DNA of 64,000 bases from Streptomyces lydicus (GCF_001729485.1 NZ_CP017157.1:806001-870000), one strand, 5' to 3'. Counted from the first letter of the stretch, positions 1 through 10,384 are shown. The notes: generated from the sequence alone by a model not told the origin. Numbers and translations: made by a program.

Positions 1-267
1 GCCGATGACGGTCAGCACCGCGGCCGTGACGGCGGCGGCGACCGGCAGGAAGGCGACGGTCTGCTGGCCGCCCGTCGAGCAGATCGGGCGGGCGTCGCCC
101 TCGAAGCAGTTGTCGCTGGCCATGACGAACAGCGGCACGATCACCGCGGTGAGCCCGGCGCCCACCAGCAGGAGCAGGCCGACGACGAGACGGCCCAGGA
201 CGGCGCCCATCCCGTGCCGGGGCCCGTCGAGGGGCGGGAGCACGGCCGGTGCCTGGTCGTTGTTCAT
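1..267 (-). CDS. Small membrane protein, partial (3' end outside window)
   Basis: The first 89 codons are visible, from an ATG at 267; the gene runs off the left edge in frame. After a soluble N-terminus of about 20 residues there is one hydrophobic helix (residues about 24-48, rich in L/V/G/A). A short loop follows with two cysteines (C53 and C63, in the contexts DNCFEG and PICSTG), which could form an extracytoplasmic disulfide, and then the start of a second helix. This looks like a small multi-pass membrane protein. I do not recognise a family and assign no function. It is divergent from the ABC-F gene at 463, with about 195 bases between the two starts. Confidence 0.6.
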   Translation of the reverse strand, partial: MNNDQAPAVLPPLDGPRHGMGAVLGRLVVGLLLLVGAGLTAVIVPLFVMASDNCFEGDARPICSTGGQQTVAFLPVAAAVTAAVLTVIG

Positions 268-422
268 GGTGCAAAAGGTATGCCCGCCGCAGGCCGCCGC
301 CATGGGTACGGCTACTCATCGGACACCCAGGTGCCGGCCCGCGCCGGGGGCACCGGCTACCCAGCTGCCGGTCCGCGGTGGTGGGGACCTCCGCTCCGGG
401 TCGGAGGCTTCCGCGCGCCGAC

Positions 423-428
423 TAGGCT
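423..428 (+). promoter_or_regulatory. Candidate -10 box (TAGGCT) of the ABC-F gene
   Basis: TAGGCT matches the usual Streptomyces housekeeping (HrdB-type) -10 consensus and lies 35 bases before the ATG at 463. No convincing TTGAC-like -35 is seen at the right distance. The same hexamer recurs before the genes at 31826, 34794, 58473 and 63487. Confidence 0.4.
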
Positions 429-462
429 GGGAAGGTCGATCGACCCGAAGCGCAGGAGTGAG

Positions 463-2262
<1,800 letters not shown>

Positions 2263-2665
2263 GGGGCCGGACCGACGCCGTATGGGCGTGGCGGCGCCCC
2301 CTTGGAGAGCAGCCGGTCACCGCGACAAGAGTCTTCCGGCCAGCAGTGATCGGCGGTACTTCAGAACCGGCCAGCATCCGCCCCTCCGGCTTCCTGTGCC
2401 CCTCCGAATCGTGCCCGCCTCATCGGCGAGAGCTGCAAGTGGATGGACCGTGGATATTTTGCCAGCTCCGCAGAGTCAGCTTCCGTGACATTCCCGCTCG
2501 CGGAGGAATAGGACCAGTCGCAGAAAGTCCCGATCTGACCTTCTGTCGTACCTCCGTCCACATTGCAGATGGCAGATTTCCCGTTTCGCCGGAATGAATT
2601 CCTTATCCACTATGGAACCTTGCTCTGTGAAAAAGGTGAGATCCACTCAAAAGTGGTACCTCTTG
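2263..2665. other. Intergenic stretch, AT-richer than its surroundings, no supported gene
   Basis: The gap between the ABC-F gene and the immunity gene is visibly richer in A/T than the flanking core genes. A 66-codon open frame on the minus strand (2361-2561) begins in a GTG without a ribosome-binding site. Reading further upstream in the same frame meets a stop without a start codon. It could be the remnant of an older immunity gene or simple non-coding sequence; I cannot decide. Confidence 0.4.
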
Positions 2666-3025
2666 CTATTTGGGATCGATCTTTGATTTTTCACGCTCAT
2701 AGCACTCGACGGCCCAGCCTTCCCTGTCCATGAGGCTCTCCCAGAATCCGGGAGTCAACCAAGGAGCGGGGCAGATGGAAATCCCGCCATGTGCGTCGAT
2801 GAAGGTATTCCAAGTCGGAGGGATTTCGGCTTGTGAGACTTCGAAGAGTCGGGTGTCGAATAGCCCCGGGAGCTCCTGAGGGATGCTTTCGATGCGCACG
2901 TAATTCTGGCCATCAGGCTGGGCATACACTTCAAGTACCGAGTACTCCTTGCCTCGGGTTAGGGAAGACGCTCCTTGGGTGATTTCTTCGTCAAGGGAAG
3001 AGGATCCTGTAAATCGTACTTTCAC
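2666..3025 (-). CDS. Putative immunity protein for the adjacent RHS toxin
   Basis: This is a 119-residue acidic, cytosolic-looking protein without a signal peptide or membrane segment, and I recognise no named domain. The GTG start at 3025 is preceded by GGAGG, which itself overlaps the last codons and stop of the RHS toxin gene, so translation is probably coupled; the gap between the genes is 3 bases. Position immediately after an RHS toxin tip and the same low-G+C composition as that tip are what one expects of its cognate immunity protein. The role is inferred from context only; it could be one of the many unnamed Imm families. Confidence 0.6.
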   Translation of the reverse strand: MKVRFTGSSSLDEEITQGASSLTRGKEYSVLEVYAQPDGQNYVRIESIPQELPGLFDTRLFEVSQAEIPPTWNTFIDAHGGISICPAPWLTPGFWESLMDREGWAVECYEREKSKIDPK

Positions 3026-3028
3026 TTT

Positions 3029-6000
3029 TCAGCCTCCAAGTTTCGCCTTGTAGTCGTACAGAAGAATTTGGCCGGTCTTTTTATTCATGTAGTAGTGAAC
3101 TTCGAATCCGCCTTGAGGGCTAGAGTATCGCGGCGAGGTGTATTTTCCCCAGTCGCTAAGTTTTCCGGGCTGCTGGTGCAGCAACCCACCTTCGCCGGTT
3201 AGGTGAGGATTTCCTAGTCTATCTCCTGAAATGATCAACCTGGAGTCCTTGATCGCCTGATCGGTTAGGAATCCATCTTCGCGGAACGGAGAGCTGGCTG
3301 ATTCGTGGCGCAGTTGTTCTGCGAGCTGCTGCGCATCCATGGAGCCGTGATTGTAATTCCCGAATTCATCCTTCCCTGCTTTCCCTAGATCGTTCAGGGA
3401 GGGGCGTCCGGGCTCGCACTTGAGCCCCATTGGGTCTACTGATGTGTGAGGATTTCCCACATAAGTAGAGGGGTTAGGTGACGGGCTCAGGCCGAGCGGA
3501 TCAGGGGACGAATAGCGGTACGCATTTGGATCGTAATAGCGGTGGAAGTTGTAATGTAGTTGAGTTTCGGAGTCGAAATATTGGCCGGGGAAGCGGAGGG
3601 GAGTGTAGCCCGTGGCGCGACGGTTCCAGGTTGTGGCGCCCCAGAGGGTGCTGCGGGAGCGCCAGGCGATGGAGCCATCGGTGTCGATCAGTTCGATTGG
3701 AGTGCCGATGAGGTCGGTGGCGATGGCGAAGAATCGTTGGTCGATGTCGAGTCGGGGAGCGTTGATGGACGACGTGGTTTTGCGTTCTGCCTGAGTCAAC
3801 GGGGATAGACCCCCGTAATCCCAGGTAAGGGAGATTGCTTCACACTCCCCTGGCGTGTAGGTTGATTGTTCGGAGAGTGTTGTGCCGTCCCAAGTAAATT
3901 CCGTCTGTTGAGTGACCGATTGGCCGTTCTGCTCTAGGCGCTGCTTCGCTACGCGACGACCTAGGGGGTCGTAGAGGTAGCGCCAAGTAGTGTCGTCAGG
4001 GGTGACGACGGACGTGAGGCGGTCTTCCGCATTCCAGGTGTAGCGCCAGGTGTCGGGCTTGCGGGAAACACGAGTCTTCTGGCGGAGGGTTACGCGGCCG
4101 AGGGGGTCGTGTTCGTAGCGGATGCGGCCGGCGCGGGTGATGTTGGTGCCGGTGTAGGTGCGGTCGCCGCGGGCTGAGGGGTTGGGGTGGCGGTCGGGCC
4201 AGGTGGCGTGGGTTTGGTTGCCGGCTGCGTCGTAGGCGTAGGTCTCGGTCCAGTCGGTGGCGTGGACGGCGGTGACGCGGCCGGCGCGGTCGAGGTCGAA
4301 GGTGCGGCGGCCGGTGTGGGAGTCGTCGATGGCCGTGAGGTGGCCGTCGGGGCGGTAGGTGTAGGCGCGCTGGAGGACCTGCTGGACCTCGGTGGCGGGG
4401 GTGGTGGGGTTTTGGAGGGTGCCGGTGGCGGTGGTGGTGAGGGATTGGGCGGTGAGGCGGCCGGTGGGGTCCCAGGTGTGGGTGAGCTGGAGGTTGTCGC
4501 CGATGGTGCGGGTGAGTTCCTGGCCGGTGGCGTCGTGGTCGAAGGTGAGGACGTGGCCGGCGATGTCCATGGCGGTGCGGTTGCCGGCGGCGTCGTAGGT
4601 GTAGGTGGTGGTGTGGCCGGTGGGGGTGGTGCGGGAGGTGCGGCGGCCCAGGGCGTCGTAGGTGAACGTCATGGTGCGGCCGTTGACGGATTCGGCGGTG
4701 ACGCGGCCGAGGGTGTCGCGGGTGTAGGTGACGGTGGCGTCGGAATTGGCGGCCTGGTGGAGGTTGCCGGAGGTGTCGTGGGTGTAGGTGGTGACGAGGC
4801 CCGCGGCGTCCTTGTGTGTGATGCGGCCGAGGATGTCGCGGGTGTAGCTGGTGACCTCGCCGAGGGTGTTGGTACGGGTCCGCAGTTGGCCCGCCGGGTC
4901 GTGGGTGTAGGTGAGGGTTCGGTTGTCGAAGTCCGTCTCGGAGGCCAGGCGACCGGCGGGGTCGTAGGTGTAGTTCCAGGTCAGGCCCTGGGGGTTGGCG
5001 ACCTGGGTGAGGCGGAGTTCGGTGTCGTGGGTGAATTCGTGGCGGACGCCGTCGGGGTCGGTGCGGGCCACCAGGAGGTCGAAGTGGCCGTATTCGTAAC
5101 GGGTGGTCTGGCCGATGGCGTCGGTGTGTGAGGTGCGGTTGCCTTCGCCGTCGTAGGTCCATTCCTCGGTGGCGCCGGTGGGGTCCATGCGGGCGGCGAG
5201 TTTGCCTTCGACGGTCCACACCATGTGGGTGGTCTCGCCCAGGGCGTCGGTGACGGAGGTGGTACGGCCGAAGGCGTCGCGGCGGTAGTGGGTGACCGCG
5301 CCGAGGGGGTCGGTGACCGAGAGGGGGAGGCCCGCCTTGTTGCAGTAGAGGTGGGTGGTGTTGCCCAGGGCGTCGGTGAGGGAGGTGAGGTTGCCGCGGG
5401 CGTCGTGGGTGTAGCGCGTGGTGGCGCCCGTGGGGTCGGTCGACGAGGTGCGGTTGCCGGCCGCGTCGTAGGTGTGGGTCCAAGTGGTGCCGTCGGGGGC
5501 GGTGACGGTCAGCGGGTTGCCGTCGGCGTCGTAGGTGGTGGAGGACGTGGACCCGTCGGGGAGGGTGACAGTGGTCGGCCGGCCGGCGTCGTCGTAGTCG
5601 AGGGTGGTGGTGCGGCCCAGGGGGTCCGTGGTGGACAGGATGCGGTGACCGGCGTCGCGGACCGTGCGGGTGGTGGCACCGGTGGCGTCGGTGGTCGCGA
5701 CGATGTGGTGGTGGTCGTTGACCTGGTAGGTGATGACCTGGCCGAGGGAGTCGCGGTGGTAGTTGGTGCGCAGGCCGGTGAGCGGGTCGGGGTCGCCCCA
5801 GGTGAAGGCGCCGCTCAGGTGGCCTGCGATGCCGCCCTGTGAGGTGCAGCGGTCCTGCTCGTCGTAGACGTAGTGGTAGCTGCTGTTGTTGGTGTCGGTC
5901 CAGGACGTGATGCGGCCGGCGTCGTCGTAGGTGAAGCGCAGCGGGAGGCCGGAGGAGTTGGTGACGGTGGCCAGGTTGCCGGCCTCGTCGTAGCCGTAGG

Positions 6001-7801
6001 TGACCAGGAGTTGGTCGCTGCCGTCGGGGGCGGCGCCGGCCAGGTGCAGGGCGGTGATGCGGCCGGCGTCGGTGGTGAGCAGGAGGCGGTAGCCGGCGCT
6101 GTGGGTGATGGCGGTCGGGGTGCCGTCGTCGGTGTGGTCGAAGGTGTGGTGGTTGCCGTGCCGGTCGGATATCTCGTCCAGGACGGCGAGGTTGTCGGTG
6201 TAGGTGGTGAAGTAGCGGCGGATGCCGGTGACCGGGTCGGCCAGGAGGTAGTCGCCGTCCGGGGTGAGTTCGAGCGGCGCGCCGTCGCCCTCTGCCGGGC
6301 GGGTGGGGACGCCGACGGCGGGGTGGGGGTAGAGGAGGAAGTTGCCTTCCTCGCCGATCAGGATGACGCCCTCGGAGTCGATCTCCAGCCGCTGGTCGAC
6401 CGTGGACATCCAGGTCGGGCCGAACCAGCGGCCGGTGCGGTAGGACGACTCGAAGGTACGGGTGAAGGCGAGCGGGAGGCTGCCGGGCAGGGTGACGTCG
6501 GTCTGCGGCAGATGCATCCGGCCGGTGGCCATGTCGATGGGGTCGCTGCCGAAGGTTTTGCACCAGGCGGTGCGCATACGGTCCCGGACGGTGCGCTTGC
6601 CGCCCTCCCTCGCGGCAGTACGCGCCGCGCTCTCGGCAGCGTCCTTTGCGCCGGCTTTGGCTGCCCCCTTGGCCAGTCCGCCCGCGCCCTTGCCCCCGAC
6701 GAGGTTGAGCAGGAAGGCGCCCCACGCGTCGCCGGGGTCGCTGCCCCAGCCCGAGCCGAGCATCCCCTTGGCGGTGTCAATGGGGTGCAGCGGGGCCTTG
6801 GCCAGGCCCATGAGCATGGTGGCGGTGTTGTCCGCGAACTTCCAGGGGTGGGTGATGTTGTACGGGTCCAGCGGATTGACCATCCGGCCCAGCTTCAGCG
6901 TCTCCGCACCGGCCTTGAGCGCACCGCCCATGACGTGCGCGTTCTCCAGGACGAGCGCCTGACCGCCGTCCTTGAGCGCCGCACCCGCCAGCTCCGTCAG
7001 CGCGGGCTTCTCCGGAGCATGGGCCAAGGCCGCCTTGATGGCCCGGCCCGCCCGCTCGGCTGCTTCATTGCGCTGGCTGCGGGCGTCCTTGAGCAGGTCC
7101 TGGGCCGCCTCGCGCCCCTCCGCCCCCGGATCCTTCGTCACGACCGGCTCGACCGGCTTCGGGCCCGGGTCCTGGCCCCCTTCGAGCGCGGCGTTGTATG
7201 CCTCGGCCTGCGCGTTGTACGTCTCGACGTGAGACTTGTACTCCTCGACCGAACGCCGGGTGGCCTCCACCGCATTGCGGTACTTCTCGATCGCATCAGC
7301 CGCCTTGCCCTGCGCCCAAGTGACCGTGTGCGCATATGACTTCAGCGCCTTGGAGGCATCGTCACAGGCGTCGGCGGCATGCATCCACTGCTTGGGATGC
7401 ATGTCGAACTTCTCACGGAAGGCATCGGCGGCCTTCCCGCTCCAGTGCTGGCCCGAGCCGAGCTTGCGCATCCCGTCGGCCACCCGGTCGAAGGCTGCGG
7501 AGAAGTCCTTGAGGTGGGACGCCGACTCGTTGATCTTCTCGGCGTCACCGTGGATGAGTTCCTTGGGGTCCTCGGTCTCGCCCAACTGGCGTTCGTCGAC
7601 ATGTGCGCCCAGGGCACCGGCGACCTCGGCCCCGGTCGAGCGCACGGCGTGCGCCGCATCGTCCAGCCCTACCGTCTCCAGCGCGTCGCCGGCCAGGTCC
7701 GAGCCGTGCTCGACCAGTTCGCCCGCACCGCGCTCGATGGCTCCCGTGACCTTGCTCGCGCCCTCGCCGATGGCGTTGAAGGTGTCTCCGACCCAGCTCA
7801 C
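3029..7801 (-). CDS. RHS/YD-repeat polymorphic toxin with WXG-type N-terminus
   Basis: This 1590-residue protein is a contact-dependent or secreted toxin of the RHS class. Residues about 1-270 are helical with a W-S-G turn (HWSGKAADAF, near residue 118), like WXG100-type proteins exported by type VII secretion; no Sec signal is seen. A hydrophobic/Ala-rich stretch follows, then a DUF6531-type entry (PIDMATGRM, near 425). About 800 residues of YD repeats (many copies of YDxxGR, TYDAxGN) form the shell. The RHS core (FPGQYFD to DPMGL) spans residues 1403-1460. The last 130 residues form the toxin tip, ending in a VHYYMN...GQILLYDYK segment. The tip is not a family I can name with certainty; the ending resembles small RNase-type toxin domains. 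The GTG start overlaps the previous stop by 4 bases (GTGA). The last ~1 kb is distinctly AT-richer than the rest, suggesting tip exchange. Confidence 0.9.
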   Translation of the reverse strand: MSWVGDTFNAIGEGASKVTGAIERGAGELVEHGSDLAGDALETVGLDDAAHAVRSTGAEVAGALGAHVDERQLGETEDPKELIHGDAEKINESASHLKDFSAAFDRVADGMRKLGSGQHWSGKAADAFREKFDMHPKQWMHAADACDDASKALKSYAHTVTWAQGKAADAIEKYRNAVEATRRSVEEYKSHVETYNAQAEAYNAALEGGQDPGPKPVEPVVTKDPGAEGREAAQDLLKDARSQRNEAAERAGRAIKAALAHAPEKPALTELAGAALKDGGQALVLENAHVMGGALKAGAETLKLGRMVNPLDPYNITHPWKFADNTATMLMGLAKAPLHPIDTAKGMLGSGWGSDPGDAWGAFLLNLVGGKGAGGLAKGAAKAGAKDAAESAARTAAREGGKRTVRDRMRTAWCKTFGSDPIDMATGRMHLPQTDVTLPGSLPLAFTRTFESSYRTGRWFGPTWMSTVDQRLEIDSEGVILIGEEGNFLLYPHPAVGVPTRPAEGDGAPLELTPDGDYLLADPVTGIRRYFTTYTDNLAVLDEISDRHGNHHTFDHTDDGTPTAITHSAGYRLLLTTDAGRITALHLAGAAPDGSDQLLVTYGYDEAGNLATVTNSSGLPLRFTYDDAGRITSWTDTNNSSYHYVYDEQDRCTSQGGIAGHLSGAFTWGDPDPLTGLRTNYHRDSLGQVITYQVNDHHHIVATTDATGATTRTVRDAGHRILSTTDPLGRTTTLDYDDAGRPTTVTLPDGSTSSTTYDADGNPLTVTAPDGTTWTHTYDAAGNRTSSTDPTGATTRYTHDARGNLTSLTDALGNTTHLYCNKAGLPLSVTDPLGAVTHYRRDAFGRTTSVTDALGETTHMVWTVEGKLAARMDPTGATEEWTYDGEGNRTSHTDAIGQTTRYEYGHFDLLVARTDPDGVRHEFTHDTELRLTQVANPQGLTWNYTYDPAGRLASETDFDNRTLTYTHDPAGQLRTRTNTLGEVTSYTRDILGRITHKDAAGLVTTYTHDTSGNLHQAANSDATVTYTRDTLGRVTAESVNGRTMTFTYDALGRRTSRTTPTGHTTTYTYDAAGNRTAMDIAGHVLTFDHDATGQELTRTIGDNLQLTHTWDPTGRLTAQSLTTTATGTLQNPTTPATEVQQVLQRAYTYRPDGHLTAIDDSHTGRRTFDLDRAGRVTAVHATDWTETYAYDAAGNQTHATWPDRHPNPSARGDRTYTGTNITRAGRIRYEHDPLGRVTLRQKTRVSRKPDTWRYTWNAEDRLTSVVTPDDTTWRYLYDPLGRRVAKQRLEQNGQSVTQQTEFTWDGTTLSEQSTYTPGECEAISLTWDYGGLSPLTQAERKTTSSINAPRLDIDQRFFAIATDLIGTPIELIDTDGSIAWRSRSTLWGATTWNRRATGYTPLRFPGQYFDSETQLHYNFHRYYDPNAYRYSSPDPLGLSPSPNPSTYVGNPHTSVDPMGLKCEPGRPSLNDLGKAGKDEFGNYNHGSMDAQQLAEQLRHESASSPFREDGFLTDQAIKDSRLIISGDRLGNPHLTGEGGLLHQQPGKLSDWGKYTSPRYSSPQGGFEVHYYMNKKTGQILLYDYKAKLGG

Positions 7802-8421
7802 TTGTCGTCCCCCTTGCCCTGCGAACCCTTCGGCTCGTGGAACTCCGTCGTCACCCCGGCTCGGTCCCCGTCGAAGGGATGCTTCATCCGGTCAGGGATC
7901 GACTCGACGTCCGCCGCCAGGTCCTCTCCCGCCCGCAGCATCTGCCCATGCGCCTCCTTCGACTCCTTGGAGGTCGGGTCGAAGTCCGGGTTCGCGACCT
8001 GGGTGATCGGGTTGTCCCCGCCGATCTGGCTCCAGGACCTCTTGTGCAGCTGCTCGGCGCTCAGGCTCGGGTCGCCCATCGCCGCGTTCACGGTCTGCTT
8101 CAGCGCGTCCGAGACGTACTGCTCCTGCTCGTAGTAGAGACCGGCGGTAAGGCCCAGCTTCTTGGAGAATTCGTTGGCGTCCTGCATCAGGGTGCGGACA
8201 CCCCAACCCCAGCGGTCGCAGAAGGAATCCAGGACGGCGGCCAGACCGTCATCTCCGCATTCCATGCCGTCCAGGGACAATTTGTCGAAACCGCGGCCCA
8301 GTTGGGCCTCCACATCAAAGCCCAGCTCTTTGAGTTCTGCGGTGGCCGCTTTGATTCCCTTGGTGAGCTGCTCAAAAGCCTCCGGCTCGAGCTGATACCC
8401 GTTTCCCCCCACCAGGCCCAT
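7798..8421 (-). CDS. WXG100/ESX-like partner protein of the RHS toxin
   Basis: A 207-residue, mostly helical, acidic protein with no signal peptide. The N-terminal ~100 residues (YQLEPEAFEQLTKGIKAA...) form two predicted helices around a short W-G-W turn (DRWGWGV), similar to WXG100-related helical hairpins. The C-terminus is polar and probably disordered (ends GSQGKGDDK). It precedes the RHS toxin with a 4-base GTGA overlap, so the two are translated together. Small helical proteins encoded just upstream of WXG/LXG toxins usually act as targeting or chaperone partners for type VII secretion; I infer that role here. The ATG at 8421 has GAAGG about 8 bases upstream. Confidence 0.65.
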   Translation of the reverse strand: MGLVGGNGYQLEPEAFEQLTKGIKAATAELKELGFDVEAQLGRGFDKLSLDGMECGDDGLAAVLDSFCDRWGWGVRTLMQDANEFSKKLGLTAGLYYEQEQYVSDALKQTVNAAMGDPSLSAEQLHKRSWSQIGGDNPITQVANPDFDPTSKESKEAHGQMLRAGEDLAADVESIPDRMKHPFDGDRAGVTTEFHEPKGSQGKGDDK

Positions 8422-8423
8422 TT

Positions 8424-8846
8424 CTACGCCTTCCCCCTGAACGACGCATCGGCGTCCGGTATGTCAGTCGTGGCTCCATCCATGGCCGCGCTGTCGGGCA
8501 CGATTCCGGCCATCGGCGGGAACAGCGCACCCTGTTCACTGCCCGCATCCAGAGCCACCCCCGTCGGCCCCTCGATCGCGGGTATCAGCACGTCAAGGAC
8601 GCGAGCCCCGGACGCGGTCACATACCGCCACTCCGTGCCGGGCTCGCCGCCACGGGACAGGGCGAAACGGGCCAGCGCGTCCTCGTCGGTGAAGGCACAG
8701 AGCCAGCGGATGCCGCCCGACTCCGTCGAGAGGAGTGTGTCGTCGGCCGTCGGAATCAGGACATGGGTGCGCCGGAACTCGCCTACCAGCGCTGCCGGAT
8801 TCGGCTGTCCTGCATGAACTGCCGCTACTTCGTCGGCCAATGACAT
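8424..8846 (-). CDS. SseB-like domain protein at the head of the RHS operon
   Basis: This 140-residue soluble protein carries the pattern of the SseB N-terminal domain (EFRRTHVLIPT, then a central WLCAFTDEDALARF strand-turn and the SGARVLDVLIPA strand). In Gram-positives such domains are common in secreted-toxin and ESX-type operons, with no enzymatic role known. I chose the ATG at 8846 because GGGGGAGG lies 7 bases before it; an in-frame GTG at 8870 would put that purine run inside the gene. Only 2 bases separate its stop from the WXG-type gene, so 8846 to 2666 reads as one four-gene operon: SseB-like, WXG-type, RHS toxin, immunity. Confidence 0.65.
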   Translation of the reverse strand: MSLADEVAAVHAGQPNPAALVGEFRRTHVLIPTADDTLLSTESGGIRWLCAFTDEDALARFALSRGGEPGTEWRYVTASGARVLDVLIPAIEGPTGVALDAGSEQGALFPPMAGIVPDSAAMDGATTDIPDADASFRGKA

Positions 8847-9302
8847 GGCGGGCCCTCCCCCGAATTTCACCTCATCTGCTCAGACCACCTTGGCATACGG
8901 CACTGACAACGCCGACGGGGGTATTCGGACGAGAAACCGGCCAGGGGTTCTTTTTATTTTCAAACAGGGAGCGGGAGTTCGCGAAGGTACGGGTCGGCGA
9001 ACGGCCTGACGAATGAGCGGTGCGGTGGGGGCGCGACCAGCCGCTCCGTAGGACATCGCCGCGCGACTCTCCGGCGGACCGCCCCTGCCGGCGGGGCCCC
9101 AGACGGCGCCCGCCAAGTAGGGGCACGTCCCGGGACCGGGCGTGGACAGCGCCAATCGGCCCCGAATGGGCGGGATTCCAGCATTCCGGGGGTCTTCTCC
9201 CCGGTAGGGGGCGCGCTTCGGCAGTCGAGCGTGTAGCTTCCCGGGGACGAGTGGCCCGGCCGGGGCCGCGCGGGGGCCCGCCGGGGTGGAGGGGGTTGCT
9301 CG
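8847..9302. other. Divergent intergenic region between RHS operon and LuxR gene
   Basis: These 456 bases separate the divergent starts at 8846 and 9303. A short AT-rich run (TTCTTTTTATTTTC, about 8948-8961) stands out in the G+C-rich surroundings and could mark the RHS operon promoter or an operator. Open frames here on both strands are the usual shadows of G+C-rich DNA. Confidence 0.4.
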
Positions 9303-10031
9303 ATGGGCGTGCGGCTCATGGTGGTCGACGATCACCGTCTGCTCGCGGAGGCGCTCGCCTCGGCGCTGAAGCTGCGCGGGCACCGTGTGCTGGCGGCCGC
9401 CGCGCCGAGCGCGGGGGCCGCGGACCTGGTGGTGAGCCGGGCGCCGGAGGTGTGCCTGCTGGGCACCGCGCAGCCCGCCCAGCCGGGCGCGTTCGACCCG
9501 GTCGTGCGGATCAAGAAGGAGCGGCCGCAGGTCGCGGTGGTGGTGCTGGGGCCGGTGCCCAGCCCGCGCGGGATCGCCGCGGCCTTCGCGGCCGGGGCGT
9601 CGGGGTACGTCCGCAACGACGAGCGGATCGAGGGCGTGGAGCGCGCCATGATGAAGGCGCGGGCGGGGGAGTCGGCGGTCTCGCCGCAGCTGTTGCAGCA
9701 GGCTTTCGAGGAGTTGCTGCACCCCGCGGCGCAGCCGGACGACGAGGGCGCGCGGCTGCTGGAGCTGCTCACCCCGCGCGAGGTCGAGGTGCTGATGCGG
9801 GTCGCGGACGGCGAGGACACCCGGTTGATCGCGGCCGGGATGGACATCGCGCCGAGTACGGCGCGTACGCATGTCCAGCGGGTGCTGATGAAGCTGGAGG
9901 TGGGGTCCCGGCTGGAGGCGGCCGCGCTGGCGGCGCGTACCGGGCTGCTGGACCGGGCGGGCGGCGGCCGGGCCGCGCGGACGGCGACGGCGGGACCGGA
10001 GGATCCGGCCCCGCCGCGGCAGTCCGGGTGA
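9303..10031 (+). CDS. NarL/LuxR-type regulator with degenerate receiver domain
   Basis: A 242-residue orphan response regulator. The N-terminal receiver keeps the acidic pair (VVDDH, residues 7-11), but the strand that should carry the phospho-accepting Asp reads VCLLGTAQP, so the Asp is absent. The usual switch Lys is replaced too (GYVRND in place of GYVxKD). The C-terminal LuxR helix-turn-helix is intact (LTPREVEVLMRVADG...IAPSTARTHVQRVLMKL, residues about 160-215). It therefore probably works without phosphorylation, perhaps by ligand binding or protein contact. The RBS GGAGG lies about 10 bases before the ATG. No sensor kinase is adjacent. A second, more canonical relative sits at 15859; the two bracket the symporter and gal genes, and a role in sugar control is only a guess. 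Confidence 0.8.
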   Translation: MGVRLMVVDDHRLLAEALASALKLRGHRVLAAAAPSAGAADLVVSRAPEVCLLGTAQPAQPGAFDPVVRIKKERPQVAVVVLGPVPSPRGIAAAFAAGASGYVRNDERIEGVERAMMKARAGESAVSPQLLQQAFEELLHPAAQPDDEGARLLELLTPREVEVLMRVADGEDTRLIAAGMDIAPSTARTHVQRVLMKLEVGSRLEAAALAARTGLLDRAGGGRAARTATAGPEDPAPPRQSG

Positions 10032-10043
10032 GCGACGCCCGGT

Positions 10044-10352
10044 TCAGCCCTCCGCGGGCCCGTCCTCGGCAGCCGCCGCCAGTTCCGCAGCGGTCGGCGG
10101 GACGGCCGGCCGCAGCTTCAGCCAGACCAGGAAGAACAGGCCGAGGGCGAGCATGCCCAGGCCGGTCCACAGGTTGATGTTGATGTCCTGGGCCTTCTTG
10201 AGGTCCGCGTCGCCGGCCGTCAGCCCGGCGATGGTGACGATCACGCCGTAGACGACGAACAGGCCGCCGATGATGCGCCGTACGTCGAAGAGCCGCGCGG
10301 CGGTCGCCGATTCGCGTTCCAGCTCCTCGACCTCGTGCTGGTGGTCACTCAT
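10044..10352 (-). CDS. Small two-helix membrane protein paired with the symporter
   Basis: 102 residues: a charged N-terminus (HQHEVEELERES), two hydrophobic helices (residues about 27-45 and 61-82), and an acidic C-terminal tail. It lies 32 bases downstream of the sodium/solute symporter on the same strand and is almost certainly co-transcribed with it. Similar two-helix proteins often accompany SSS-family symporters in actinomycetes and may stabilise or tune them. I recognise no named family. Confidence 0.7.
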   Translation of the reverse strand: MSDHQHEVEELERESATAARLFDVRRIIGGLFVVYGVIVTIAGLTAGDADLKKAQDININLWTGLGMLALGLFFLVWLKLRPAVPPTAAELAAAAEDGPAEG

Positions 10353-10384
10353 GGTGGGTCAACTCCGCTGGTGTGGGGCCGGTG

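Noticed and set aside
4200..6200. Periodic repeats that could suggest a CRISPR-like array
   Set aside because: The period follows YD-repeat codons within one coding frame, with diverged repeats and no constant-length spacers.
4187..7339. Gly/Val-rich plus-strand frames opposite the RHS gene
   Set aside because: They mirror the YD repeats on the other strand and have no RBS or domain.
2666..8846. Type VI secretion RHS locus
   Set aside because: No VgrG, PAAR or Hcp is encoded, and the organism is Gram-positive; the N-terminus looks WXG-type.
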